Notes under the pieces: generated by a model
The model's input: only the letters and a program-made list of their open reading frames with translations
The model's database searches: none
Told to the model about the DNA's origin: nothing
DNA from: Pteria penguin
Lineage: Eukaryota; Mollusca; Bivalvia; Pterioida; Pteriidae
Length of the DNA stretch: 64,000 nucleotides
Reading direction: 5' to 3'
Assembly (NCBI GenBank): GCA_035048485.1
Contig: CM068587.1
Span: 36,636,816 to 36,700,815, forward strand
Shown here: piece after piece, positions 53,427 through 64,000 of the stretch
Position numbering within the stretch: position 1 is the stretch's first letter
How the letters are laid out: each line of letters begins with the position of its first letter
Translations under genes and position numbers: made by a program

Positions 53427-55225
53427 TTTTTTTTGAGCATGTGTATAAAGAAAGGGATAGGAACAGGTCCAAAAAAGGGGGGAGGCAAGGGGGTATTGAA
53501 GGAGGGGGAAAAAGAATAGAAGGGTGGGTGGGTGGGTAAGGGTTGTTTTGATCCATAAAGCCTGCATTTTCCAGTTGTGGATAATTTGAGAGTATGATAT
53601 TTCAAGTACAAATTTTTATGTAGTGCAGATTTTGAGAAAAAAAAAATAATAACATATTATAGATCAGGACATAAAAAAGACCAATCTTTCCAATTGACAT
53701 TGAACGTAGTAGAATTGTTATTTTTAATAGCGATGATTTTTGGCAGTCTGATAGTGACTTTTTAGATCTTGAAGTAGACCTTGAATGCACGGCATCTTTT
53801 CAAAGCATTTTGATCTGTAAACGTAATATTTAAATACTGCAACAATATTATTATAAGCGAATAAGTCGTATGAGAATTCTCCAAAAATAAAAGATTTTTT
53901 ATTTGGGTTAAACAATTTGTTATTGTTTTGACAAAATTGAGAAAACTTTTGTAGGATGTCTTGTGTAGTAGGACATTCCCATAAAAGATGAATGATTGAC
54001 TCTGGTTCATTTTTACAAAAGGTACAGAGTGGAGAGTCTTTCAAACCAATTTTATGTAGAAAAGCATTTGTTGTAAGGATATGATGATTGATCCTGTATT
54101 GAAGCCATTGTAGTTTGGTACCAAGTAAAAATTTGAAAGGAACTTTGTAAGTGTTATGCCAGAAAGAAGGATCAAGATCAAATAGTCCATTCCACTTGGT
54201 TTGACCTTTTGGAATGTGGTTATTTTTCACAAAATTATTATATATTGGTTTTGCACCTTTACATGTTTTTAAATAAAATTTTGAGTTATAAAGGGATGTA
54301 TGGGTATGGGAGTTTGTGGTTCAAATGTTTGATTTGTTTGACTTCAATATCTTTTTTAATTACTGATGTAATTCCATAATAAGTCAAAACATTTATTTGA
54401 ATTTGATACACATTTTGGAATTTTTCTTGAGACATAAATTCTCCATTTTCTTCAAGGAGATCATTAACAGAAATTATTCCTTTTTCAAAAAACTCTTTCA
54501 TGAAAAAAGATTTTTTATCAATTTTGATCTCACTGTTATGCCAAAGAGGTTGGGATATATAGTCATTCCAATTGCCAATTTTTTCTTGACTTCGGAGATC
54601 ATACCAGGCTTGAAGGACATCCATCCAAAAAGGATTACAACATCTTTTTAAACAGTTTTTTATGAAGTCAGTACCACATAATAATAATTTTTGTAAAGGG
54701 ACTATATTTTGAAACAAGTTTTTCCATTTAGATTCGCCAGATGTTATCAAGCGTCTTATTCATGTGACCTTTAGGCTTTTAATATAGTGTCGTATGTTTA
54801 TCATTTTAATTCCGCCATTTTCAAAATTTTGGTATAGGACATCACGTTTTATTTTATCAGTGTTTGAGTTCCATAGAAAAGAGAAAAGAGTATTATTAAG
54901 TTTTTTAATGATGCTGTCTGGTGGGTTGGGTAAGGATATGAACAAGTGATTAAGTTGAGATATGATAATTGTTTTAATAAGACACAGCTTACCCAGTACA
55001 GTAAGTCTGCGTTTACTCCATTGATCAATGACAGTTTTGATTTTTACCAATTTTTTGTCATAATTTAGTGTAAGAACCTTTGAAAGGTCAACATCATATG
55101 TTAGACCAAGTAAAGTGAAGCGATTTGTCCAGGAAAGGTCAATATTCTTACAGATTCTTTCAGTAGAGAACTTTTTGCTGCCAATCCAGGTTACTTGGGT
55201 TTTAGACAGATTGATTTTAAGACCA
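53427..55225 (-). pseudogene. L1/Tx1-like LINE ORF2 fragment, minus strand, 5'-truncated
   Basis: On the minus strand from 55225: LSKTQVTWIGSKKF and FTLLGLTYDVDLSK (end of RT), then 55050-54760 (QWSKRRLTVLGKLCLIKT, HLFISLPNP, LFSFLWN), 54750-54286 (CCNPFWMDVLQAWYDL, SQPLWHNSEIKI) and 54230-53724 (QWLQYRINHHILTTNAFLHKIG, CTFCKNEPESIIHLLWECP). Two stops/shifts separate them. A poly(T) run on the plus strand at 53427 could be the poly(A) tail. The 5' break is next to AAATAAATAAAT repeats (55226-55280). Same family type as the LINE at 37.4-42.8 kb. Confidence 0.8.
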
Positions 55226-55280
55226 GAGATAAAATAAATAAATAAATAAAAATAAAAATAAAAAAATAAATAAATAAATT

Positions 55281-55860
55281 AATTACTAATAATTCGGCTC
55301 TGACTATTGAAAAAAGAAACCCAAACCAATTACCGGATCACGAAAGTCGTCCTCCTCCATAGAAATCAAATGTTTGCTCCCCAATCAATTTCTTCTATTC
55401 CACAAAATAAACACAGGCCGTGCAGCAATTGCACTCTGGCACAGTGCGGTCGACCTTTGCTAACGTCGCTTTATATTTTTGAATTCTATTCCATGATATT
55501 ACATGTGGTTTTTGTATTGTTATTACCACTAAATGTGAGTATTTATCGACTTTAAATGTTTCTCGTTGGATTTTATTGCTTTGAGTAGGATGGTGGGCCC
55601 GTAAACCGGTTAACCATTGGAACTGAGTTATATATATGTGCTATTGTTCTATGTTAGAAATGCTGTTCCGTGATGAATAATTTTTTACGGAGTCAAATCT
55701 CTTTTCATTTCTTTGAAAACTGTAAAAACTACAAATTCATAATTCTTTTACAACAGAAACAAGCCCAAAAGGGAAATAATTCCGAAGAATGAAAAAAAAA
55801 TTACCATTAGACATTTGAGTGACTAAGGTGAATGCAATATTGTTTGATATGAAATATACG
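55281..55860. other. Unassigned DNA with a short piece of the 400-bp repeat
   Basis: GGTGGGCCCGTAAACCGGTT at 55591 is the landmark of the 400-bp repeat, but only about 30 bases match. Nothing else recognised. Confidence 0.5.
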
Positions 55861-56480
55861 AAAATAACTGGTGTCACATGACTATGGCATTAAAACAATG
55901 TACCACAGTGGACATTCATGGACCCCTGAAATTCAGAGATGAGACCAGGTGCCCGGGAGGAGTGAGCGTCTCCTGTTTGGCTAGCCACACCCGCCGTGAA
56001 TGCCTTGACATACAGATGAAACAATATAATTCACCACTGTATATTTACATGAATGTGAACAAACACTGTGTAGAAAGTGTTACAACCACATAATATCAGG
56101 AAAAAGGATATAATAACACTTAAGTTAAACCTTCTGCGGGGAACTTTTTACGAGCTCCACACTGCAAAGGGAATAAGTGTGAAGTTCATGTAAAATACGA
56201 AAATAACTGGTGTCACATGACTATGGCACTAAAAATAATGTACCACAGTGGACATTCATGGACCCATGAAATTCAGAGGTGAGATCAGGTGCCCGGGAGG
56301 AGTGAGCGTCTCCTGTTTGGCTAGCCACACCCGCCGTGAATGCCCTGACATACAGACGAAACAATATAATTCAGCACTGTATATATACATGAATGTGAAC
56401 AAACACTGCGTAGTGAGTATCACAGTCACATTACATTAGGAAAAAGGGTATAATAACACTTAAGTCAAACCCTCCGCGAT
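55861..56480 (+). repeat. 339-bp tandem repeat, two copies
   Basis: AAAATAACTGGTGTCACATG starts at 55861 and 56200. Both copies include GTGAGCGTCTCCTGTTTGGC and AATGTGAACAAACACTG. The second is cut short at about 56480, where the inverted 400-bp repeat begins. A diverged third relative lies at 62670-62905. Confidence 0.9.
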
Positions 56481-56486
56481 ATGAAA

Positions 56487-56833
56487 GAAAAAAGAGGAGT
56501 TACCGGCTCAGTTATGTGGCAGAAGTCACCATGGAGCTATACAATACATGAATATAAATAATATAATAGAACATTTAACACATTACAAAAATATTTGATT
56601 GTAGTGCAATTACGATACCGACTTAGGACGGTCATTTAATTTGACAAAAGCCAAACAAATGGTGTGGTTAACCGGTTTACGGGCCCACCTTCCCACTCAC
56701 CTTAACAGCAGAACAATCAAAAGACGTACATTTAAAAATTTATAAATAATCCTCCATGTAAAGAACAAGGGTCAACAGGTATCGCATATTGAGAGGTCAT
56801 AAAAATATAAACACGTAAGGTATTGTAAAACAC
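56487..56833 (-). mobile_element. 400-bp repeat family, inverted and truncated copy
   Basis: Reverse complement of 25893-26292 from its right end (AAAAAAGAGGAGTTA) to GTGTTTTACAATACC. The first about 55 bases of the unit are missing. With the copy at 59416-59816 it forms an inverted pair around 2.6 kb. Confidence 0.88.
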
Positions 56834-57007
56834 ATTTCAGTTAAATTGTAATAAAAAAAATCGGAAAATGTTTACTCTGCGGGACTGACCTCATAGTTGG
56901 CAAAGTCATAGCAGTTTCCACAAAATGACGTCAGAGAACATAATATGTTTTTACTCTGAGGTAAAAAAAAATTTACGGGTTATGTAATCATTAGCCAACC
57001 AAAATGT
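56834..57007. other. Short unassigned spacer
   Basis: Between the 400-bp repeat and the SINE. Nothing recognised. Confidence 0.4.
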
Positions 57008-57293
57008 CAGATTGATTGATTGATTGATTATTGTTTACATCATTTCACTATTATTTCACGTATATGGTGAAGGCATCTGCCTGATACATAGAAATACATA
57101 GAAATTTATACCTTTGTAATGGACGAACTGGAAGCAGTGAAGGATCATTTATGTGCCACTCCTACCGTGACACGGGACCTCGGTTTTTACTGTTTCATCC
57201 GAAAGACAAAACACCGGTGTGCCCACGGCGGGAGACGAACCCGGGACCTCTCGGTCACAAGCCAAGCACCTCATCTACTGGACCGCACCGGCT
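57008..57293 (-). repeat. tRNA-derived SINE (minus strand)
   Basis: Starts on the minus strand with AGCCGGTGCGGTCCAGTAGA, B-box GGGTTCGTCTCCC, GTCACGGTAGGAGTGGCAC and GCAGATGCCTTCACC, and ends in (TCAA)n at 57010-57026 (GATT repeats on the plus strand). Confidence 0.9.
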
Positions 57294-58740
57294 TACCAAA
57301 ATGTCAGTCCCACAATCATAGTGGACGGGTCTAAATACGTTAACCCTTAAATACAATCAAAACACGAACGAACACGAACTGCACTACATAAACAATGTGA
57401 AAAAAAGGTTCAATGATTGTTCATTTCCTATATTTTCCATACAGATTATTTGGAAGAGCTGCTGACTTGGCATCCTAGACAGACAAAGATCACGTACTTA
57501 ATCAAGTAAACAAAACAACATCAAATTGCTTATAACATGCAATGAAATATTCCATCATTTTCCTTAATAGATGCTGTACATTCGATATCGAAATGATAAA
57601 GCACGACATTGATGTTCATCGCTCGAATCAGAAATAAAAACCTATACACTTAGTTACTATTTCTGTCGAATTACTATTCGAATTTTGTCAGAAATACGGG
57701 TTCAGGGGCAGATCCAACGATTAAAAAAGGAAGAGGGAGGTTTCATCCTATAGTGGTAAAATTTTACCGAGTTAAGGGGTGGAGAGGAAAATTTATCTCC
57801 AAAAAGCATCAAAAATGACATTTTTATGATACAATTTTCCTTGGAATAGGGGGGTAATGACACTACCTACTTGTAGATCAAACGACCACAGTTTTAATCA
57901 AACGACCGATGTCATTGTATCCTATACCACCTCATGGATTATATATCTTGCAGATATCATACACATAACAGGAATGTAGGATAAAAACTGATAGAAGCAT
58001 GATTTCATTCTTAGTTGAGTTATCCCATACGGAGAAATAAGAAAGGTATTTTGAGCAATTGTAATATAATTTTTATATTTTCAGAGAAATGAGGAGTAAT
58101 ACGTTCTGTAAAAGGTCGCAAGTGGTAAATGCGACCCATCTCAGATTACTGTTCCCGCTTTTTTGTTTTTATTGGTGTTGTTGTTTGTTGTTGTTTGGAA
58201 GGTCGTATGCGATGAATACGAATTTCATTCCATGTAGTTTTTCCTTTTAGTTTTTACCTAAGAATTGGGATAAAGGTGGAATGTACTATAAAATTAGCTA
58301 ATTTCATCAAATGTATTAAATTTATTTTATTATGTATGTATAATTAATCTTTGTCATTAATATAATAAAAGAATCAAAAGTGTAAAATAACTATATATGT
58401 AATAAAAAAAATCCCCAGTTTTTTTTTGTTTCTACTCAAAAGTTGCAAAATTTCAGTTACATCCTTATGTATCCACTGCGTCGATATAATTACCTTGTGG
58501 AAATTGTCATGAAAATAGGTACTATTTCCAATAGAATTTGACAAGATCATTTTACCTATATGTTATCAGCCAGACATGCAACATAAATTCATTCAGATAA
58601 ATGAAGATGTTTTAGAATTACGTAACCATATTTTTGGTTTCATAGTGACTTTGAGGCTAAAACAAAACACATTAAAAAACCAAACAGATTTCAACTGTTT
58701 AAAAAAGAGTTAGCGCAAATTCAGTATACTTGGTTTAATC
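57294..58740. other. Unassigned AT-rich DNA
   Basis: No gene recognised. Near 57705-57850 there is a stretch with GGGGCAGATCCAACG and AAAATTTATCTCC, faintly like the MITE at 38094, but not convincing. Confidence 0.45.
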
Positions 58741-59300
58741 AATTCGACATACAGTAAAATTCGACCAATTTATATCAGAAATATATCCACCAGAGCTCAA
58801 ATTGAATAAAGCTAATACTTGAGATAAATCTACACCTTTCTTAGATTTGAACATCAAAATTATTAACCACCTAATATATATATATATATATACTAATATT
58901 TATGATAAACGTGAGGATTTTGGATTTCCCATTGTAAATTTACAAATTACTACTAAACTTTTAACTCAGGGTTACAGATATCACAAGCTAAGAAAAACAT
59001 TCGGCAAATTCTTCAGATCTTATTCAGAACTTCTATCTTAATTTGGAAATATTTCTTTTCAACACTATGTATCCAATGGAATTTCCCATCCTAATTTTCA
59101 CGGTGATCTCGTATATCAAATAAGGAAAGTAAAAAGCTCCGATAACGTTATTTTATCATGTAATAAAGTAGTCAAAGTCTTCTAAATAGACAATATGACA
59201 TTGAGATCATCAAAAAGAGCACAGGTCTAGTATTTGACCCCTCTACAGCCTTATGCAGACTTTTACTTGAACGTTGTACGCTGACCAACAGGGCGGTGGG
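58741..59300 (+). pseudogene. Reverse transcriptase C-terminal fragment (family of 40979)
   Basis: Marks in changing frames: STPFLDLNIKII near 58830, YDKREDFGFPIVN near 58900, LTQGYRYHKLRKTFGKFFRSY near 58960-59020, then NISFQHYVSNGISHP near 59050 and CRLLLERCTLTNRAVGT near 59260. An (AT)n microsatellite splits it at 58873. Clearly dead. Confidence 0.65.
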
Positions 59301-59415
59301 GACTACATGACGGGCCTTGTCCAAACCTCTTTCAGAGGAGACATGGTCCTGAACCTCGTCCCCTCTGACTGTTAGTCTGGACTCCTACAGATCTAGGGTT
59401 TTAGCTCGCTTTCAG

Positions 59416-59816
59416 ACTGGCAGAGCACGGTTTATCATGTTGATGTCGCATATATTTTTATATCATTATGTGTTTTACAATACCTTACGTGTTTATATTT
59501 TTATGACCTCTCAATACGCAATATCTGTTGACCCTTGTTCTTTACATGGAGGATTATTTATAAAATTTTAAATGTACGTCCTTTGATTGTTCTGCTGTTA
59601 CGGTGAGTGGGAATGTGGGCCCGTAAACCGGTTAACCACACCATTTATTTGGCTTTTGTCAAATTAAATGACCGTCCTGAGTCGGTATCGTAATTGCACT
59701 ACAATCAAATATTTTTGTAATGTGTTATATGTGCTAGTATATTATTTATAATCATGTATTGTATAGCTCCATGGTGACTTCTGCCACATAACCTAGCCAG
59801 TAACTCCTCTTTTTTA
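59416..59816 (+). mobile_element. 400-bp repeat family, complete copy
   Basis: Begins ACTGGCAGAGCACGG after TTTCAG and ends AACTCCTCTTTTTT. Matches 25893-26292 over its whole length with scattered substitutions. Confidence 0.88.
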
Positions 59817-61146
59817 CTGTTACGATCCTACCAAAAATAGATTTGTAAAAATGTACGAGTTATTCTCCAATGAAATATGTACCAGTATTTATATAGATAA
59901 AAATACTAATCATGGTAAAAACAGCCATGTTCAGTGTGACCTAGCAGTGATGCGATGATGCAGTAATTTCCATCACAGCACTTAAGATCATAGGGGCTTG
60001 GAGGCCCTAACCTGAAAATACTGATAATACAAGACGGTACTGAAAAGATCAATACGATATTGTAGTTGCCTTTCTACAGGACGATAAACCAATTCCAGTA
60101 GCATATCATTTTGTAATAAGATTATATATCCATTTCCGTTCCTTTAAATTATATATGACAAGTACCATATTTATTTAATTACACTGGTCAAGAATGTTGA
60201 CCTCTTGTTGGTCCAATGACTTATTACGTAAGGTAAGAGCAGAAATTGACATTTGATTTCTATGATATCACATCGGACATTGGTCAGTGCTGTCTCTCAA
60301 ACCAAATATCAGGCGGAGTTTAACCTGTACGACTTGAACATAAAGCGAAGATTTGGTTGATGTCTCCAGAGCCTATAAAAAATTATTGGTTTTCATCTTG
60401 TCGATGGAAAAAATTTTATGTTTTAACACTTTATAATAAATGCTTGTTTTATGAAAAAAAAAACCCCATTTCAAATAAGGAAAAAGAGATATAAATTCTG
60501 CCGTTACTGTTAAAATTATTTCTTTCGCTTCTCACAAATTCTTAAGAAGAACAAATAGCAATCTAAAACTTTAATCATCAGAATTGTCGCCGATGAAATG
60601 CAAGCTTCAGATAAAAGATACAACTATACACTCTCAACAATACATTTTCACAACTACAGCAAAGTAATTTTGCAGTTATTGCCCATAAAATAAATGTAGA
60701 ATTGTTGACATTAGAACATTCACATAAGGATTGGGATGGAGTAGTTTTAGAGTAAGAAAGTAAGCAAACTGAAAAAAAGTGTGAAATAAATTATGCTTGT
60801 CTGTTGACAAGACACATTTGTATGTTTAAATGTTAACGGGTGATTTTTCATACTTACTAACAAAGCAGTGTAGTAGAAAAGAAAGGTATTTTTCAAAGTG
60901 TAAAAATAAATCCCCATAGGCAAACAAAAATATCAATCAGTCAACGTAAAGCAGTGTTGAAAAAACGGTTTAGCACTATTAGAGGACGTGTGAAAGGAAT
61001 ACGAGGAATTCGTATAATAAGGAAGGAAAGTATTTTAGTATTCGATATAAGGTTTACCGTTCGGTACTGCTTCGTTTTGTACTTATACATAAAGGCAATA
61101 CAGGGGAATGTGAATGATGTATGTATATTTAATTGACTAACCAATA
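59817..61146. other. Unassigned AT-rich DNA
   Basis: Only short chance ORFs. No gene or repeat recognised. Confidence 0.5.
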
Positions 61147-62112
61147 CTGTAAAATTATTTATTTTCGTTGGTCACAATTTTCGTGGATTTGTTATGTTTT
61201 GTAGGTTTCATGGATATCTATAGGCAGATCACTGTTTTATTCGTAATGAGAGTCGGGCACTACGTTTCCTCCACAATTGCTGTATGCCGGTAAAATCGAC
61301 CGATGAGAAACGTCACTTTTCCCAGCGACTGAGATGTCACTTATAAAAGGTATATATGTTCTAAATCTATTATACGGAGACGCACTGGAGTACTATGCTA
61401 CGTTACGTCGACAATGTAATCGTACCATATATCAATGAAGTTCGAGAAAATTTGCCTTTAGACCGCATGATCAGTGCAGACCAAATAGCGAGGGCGATTT
61501 TGAAATCTACACTGCACATCGCACAAAATCGCTAAAAGAAAAGCTATTTCCACATAATATATATTGCCTATTTATGTACCCGCCGCATGCACTGATAAGC
61601 TTCAGCCTCTAAATGTCGTTGTTAACTGCGACTATAAAGGAATGCTAAAAAGTAATTTTCATGAATGTTGTTCTGCTCAAGTCATTGAAAATCTAGAGGA
61701 AACTGCTCATAGCGATGATCTGTTTGTTAACGTGGATTTAAGCCACTCCATGCAAATTGGCTGATTGACACTCATGCGAAAATGTCAATGAAAGGCGATT
61801 TAATTAAGAGTGCTTTCCGAAAGACCGGGTTACTCTAGTACTTGATCATATATTTGACGACAAACAATGCAATTAACTACAATTATGTACTTGAAACTTT
61901 CTTTATATCAGATATGTGTTCTTTGCAGGGACGTATAGGCATACTCAAAATATTATTTGCATCAAACATTTATCAAAAATGATAATGTATTTCTTTAATA
62001 AAAATCGTTTACATCTTTATATTTAGTTTTCGTTTGGGATATAATTTCGTTGATGAACGTATCCACGAAAACAACGAAAATTGAGCCCCCACGAAATATT
62101 CTGATTTTACAG
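61147..62112 (+). mobile_element. pogo/Tigger-like DNA transposon, 966 bp, internally deleted
   Basis: The terminal inverted repeats begin CTGTAAAAT (left) and, on the minus strand, CTGTAAAAT (right). They continue with TTATTTTCGTTGG versus ATATTTCGTGGG-like sequence and share subterminal CACGAAAA/AACGAAAATTG words. A TA dinucleotide stands on each side (61145-61146 and 62113-62114), as expected for pogo/Tc1-type insertion. Confidence 0.8.
61394..61840 (+). pseudogene. DDE transposase C-terminal fragment (pogo/Tigger type)
   Basis: Inside the TIR element. PAACTDKLQPLNVVVNCDYKG near 61580-61640 matches the PP-CT--LQPLDV-VN--FK block of DDE_1 transposases, followed by KSNFHEC and VNVDLSHSM. 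After TGA near 61763 it goes on in the family pattern (LTLMRKCQ, then a shifted segment). The catalytic N-terminal part is gone, so it cannot act. Confidence 0.75.
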
Positions 62113-63207
62113 TAGTATGAATAGAGGTAATATAGGTGTCTTTTATAAGAAAATGCGTGGCATTTGTGGCTTAGTTGATTTTAAGGCAAAATTTGAACTC
62201 CCTGTAGTCTTCTATCATGTATGGCATGGGTGCTGTTCTTTGTGAGTGGAATGCTTCTCCAGTGTACGTACAGGAATTTGGTTTGTACAGCAGACTTTCT
62301 ACGCCGCCATATAGGCGAAATAATTCTGGTATTGTGAAAAACAATAACAAAGGAATACGAGCGATAGGTCCCCATTTGACTCATATCAATTTATCGTTCA
62401 TTCGTCTTCAGACATCCTTAATTACATTATGGACCATCAGCTTTTTAATAGTCAAACAATAAAAAGAAGAAATATGGTTCTGACAATTTCCGGTCTCAGT
62501 ATTTATTATTAGACTTAATAGCATGGATTGACTATACAATCCGAATAACTTTACCATTCACGGAAATAGCATTGAGTTAATTATCGGAGAATTTGCGTTT
62601 TAACTGTTCCCCAATTTACTTTCAATGTAAACATACGGAAGTATGTAGAGTGTGTGATTAGTGCATAAGCAGCAGTGTACCAAATGGGATATCAATGGGT
62701 TTGGTATACGGCGGGGGTAAATAATTCCTTCCTGTTTGGCTAGCAGCATCCGCCATGCATTCCCAAAAATATTCCAAAATATACAGACATAAAGTATTTC
62801 AACATATGGACAGTGCAATTAGAGGTACATAACTTCAGAACAGAGACATAACGATACTTAAGTCAGTAATGGGTAATGTTTCACGAGCTCTATACTGCAA
62901 AGGAAGTCATTTTAAGAGTTAATTCTATGATATAACGAAAAGAGAGCTTTGCCCTTTACATGTCGGAAATTGCTATAATTTAATTTCCAGAGGATATGCA
63001 CTCATTATTCCCTGATTGCTTTTAATTTAAGAGATTTGTAGGAAAGCGGGACCATTTTCACGCAAACTTGCGATGCTTTTTCAGTGTATTTTACATTCAT
63101 TTCATTGTAGATGTATTAAACCCTTTTATGAAAACATTGTTATAATAAATTTTAATGAAAAAAAAGTAAATATAATCTGAAACGTGTAATGAGCACAATA
63201 TTATTGT

Positions 63208-63208
<1 letters not shown>
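62113..63208. other. Unassigned DNA with a diverged relative of the 339-bp repeat
   Basis: From about 62670 to 62905 the words TTCCTGTTTGGCTAGCAGCA, CGATACTTAAGTC and CACGAGCTCTATACTGCAAAGG parallel the unit at 55861-56199. The remainder holds nothing recognised. Confidence 0.55.
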
Positions 63209-63258
<50 letters not shown>

Positions 63259-63333
63259 GATCATCATCATCATCATCATCATCATCGACGTCGTCGTCGT
63301 CGTTGTCGTTGTCGTCGTCATCATCATCATCAT
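63209..63333. repeat. (ATC)n microsatellite with GTC variants
   Basis: About 40 triplets. The centre (63289-63318) has changed to GTC/GTT triplets. It gives a false Met-rich ORF on the minus strand. Confidence 0.97.
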
Positions 63334-64000
63334 AACTGAATTAAAAGCGGCATAATGATGATAATATTATAATCATCAATAAAATCTTTACTTGGCGATG
63401 CTATTTAAATATTTTAAATGATGGTAAATTTCATTTATTCAGTGATTATTATAAGCGCATTAGTTTAAATTTATATTCCTTTTTTCATAATTAGCTTCTT
63501 CCACTTGACGGACTTGCTCCTGCAATCTAGATATTTAATATCACCTTCTATTTTTGGCCGTTTTATGGGTCATGATAATGTAACACTTAACACAAAATAA
63601 TCTGAAATTGTTTTACGATCTGCAAAAATGTGATTGATAATGAAAAACATGTACAATATGTTATCATCAGCAACTAATCACGTACACAAGGTTATCAGAA
63701 ACAGCAGAACAGAAGAGAACGATGATCCTACTTACCACGACCCCGAAATATATAGGTAATACAGACGGAAATTTGCCGACAAGCTTACAATAAATAATGA
63801 ATATCCAAACATTAATGAGTGTATTACTTTGGTGAACCATATGCGCGTTTTGACAATGTATGCTTCTTCATGGATGCCCAAGTCCAAAAGAGTGGAAGTC
63901 CTTAGTATGAATATTTAAAGAAGAAATTCATTCCTAAATTGAGCTAGAAGTAAAAGCTTCAGAACCCATCCAAGGACAGGTCTGCATTTGCGAGATACTC
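63334..64000. other. Unassigned DNA to window end
   Basis: No gene, repeat or RNA recognised. Confidence 0.5.

Noticed and set aside
63097..63333. Methionine/threonine-rich ORF on the minus strand
   Set aside because: Translation of the (ATC)n microsatellite.

Overview
This window is eukaryotic: AT-rich DNA, split genes with GT-AG introns, tRNA-derived SINEs, LINEs, an LTR retrotransposon and a Maverick/Polinton. The gene content and repeat types suggest a lophotrochozoan, most likely a bivalve mollusc. That is an inference from the sequence alone.

Only the first third carries ordinary cellular genes. Positions 858-9212 (+) hold the last five exons of a Rab4 small GTPase gene, whose start lies upstream of the window. 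Positions 17203-19348 (-) hold three exons coding a complete CCSAP-like protein (centriole, cilia and spindle-associated protein). The two genes are convergent, as I recall RAB4A and CCSAP being on human 1q42. Their introns and the DNA between them carry SINE copies, a foldback element, three tandem arrays (periods near 171, 147 and 146 bp) and a 48-bp perfect-stem hairpin.

Positions 22.6-49.3 kb are a nest of mobile elements. The core (about 25.1-37.2 kb) is a decayed but nearly complete Maverick/Polinton. On the minus strand it reads protein-primed DNA polymerase B, small ORFs, packaging ATPase, a conserved helical ORF, a C2H2 finger protein, integrase with chromodomain, minor capsid, a small basic ORF, major capsid and adenain-type protease. 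At its left end, on the plus strand, sit two cargo genes: a BIR (IAP-type) domain gene and a protein with two PC4-like domains. Six minus-strand genes are preceded by the same TATAAGARG box. A poly(A)-tailed L1/Tx1-like LINE (about 37.4-42.76 kb), whose ORF1 region carries an IMPACT-family domain, lies next to the polymerase end and is itself interrupted by another retroelement fragment and a MITE. A small four-exon transcription unit with a TATA box and poly(A) signal follows (43.1-44.8 kb). Parts of a Ty3/Gypsy family flank this block: LTR-gag-protease-RT-partial integrase on the right (45.28-49.33 kb) and an LTR with a chromodomain-like pol end on the left (22.6-24.6 kb). The Polinton may have landed inside one Gypsy copy.

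Positions 49.3-64 kb hold no cellular gene I can support. They contain microsatellites, SINEs, 5'-truncated LINE fragments, a 400-bp repeat in both orientations, a 339-bp tandem repeat and a pogo-like DNA transposon with TA target-site duplication.

Most element ORFs carry stops and frameshifts and are annotated as pseudogenes. No intact autonomous element is visible.
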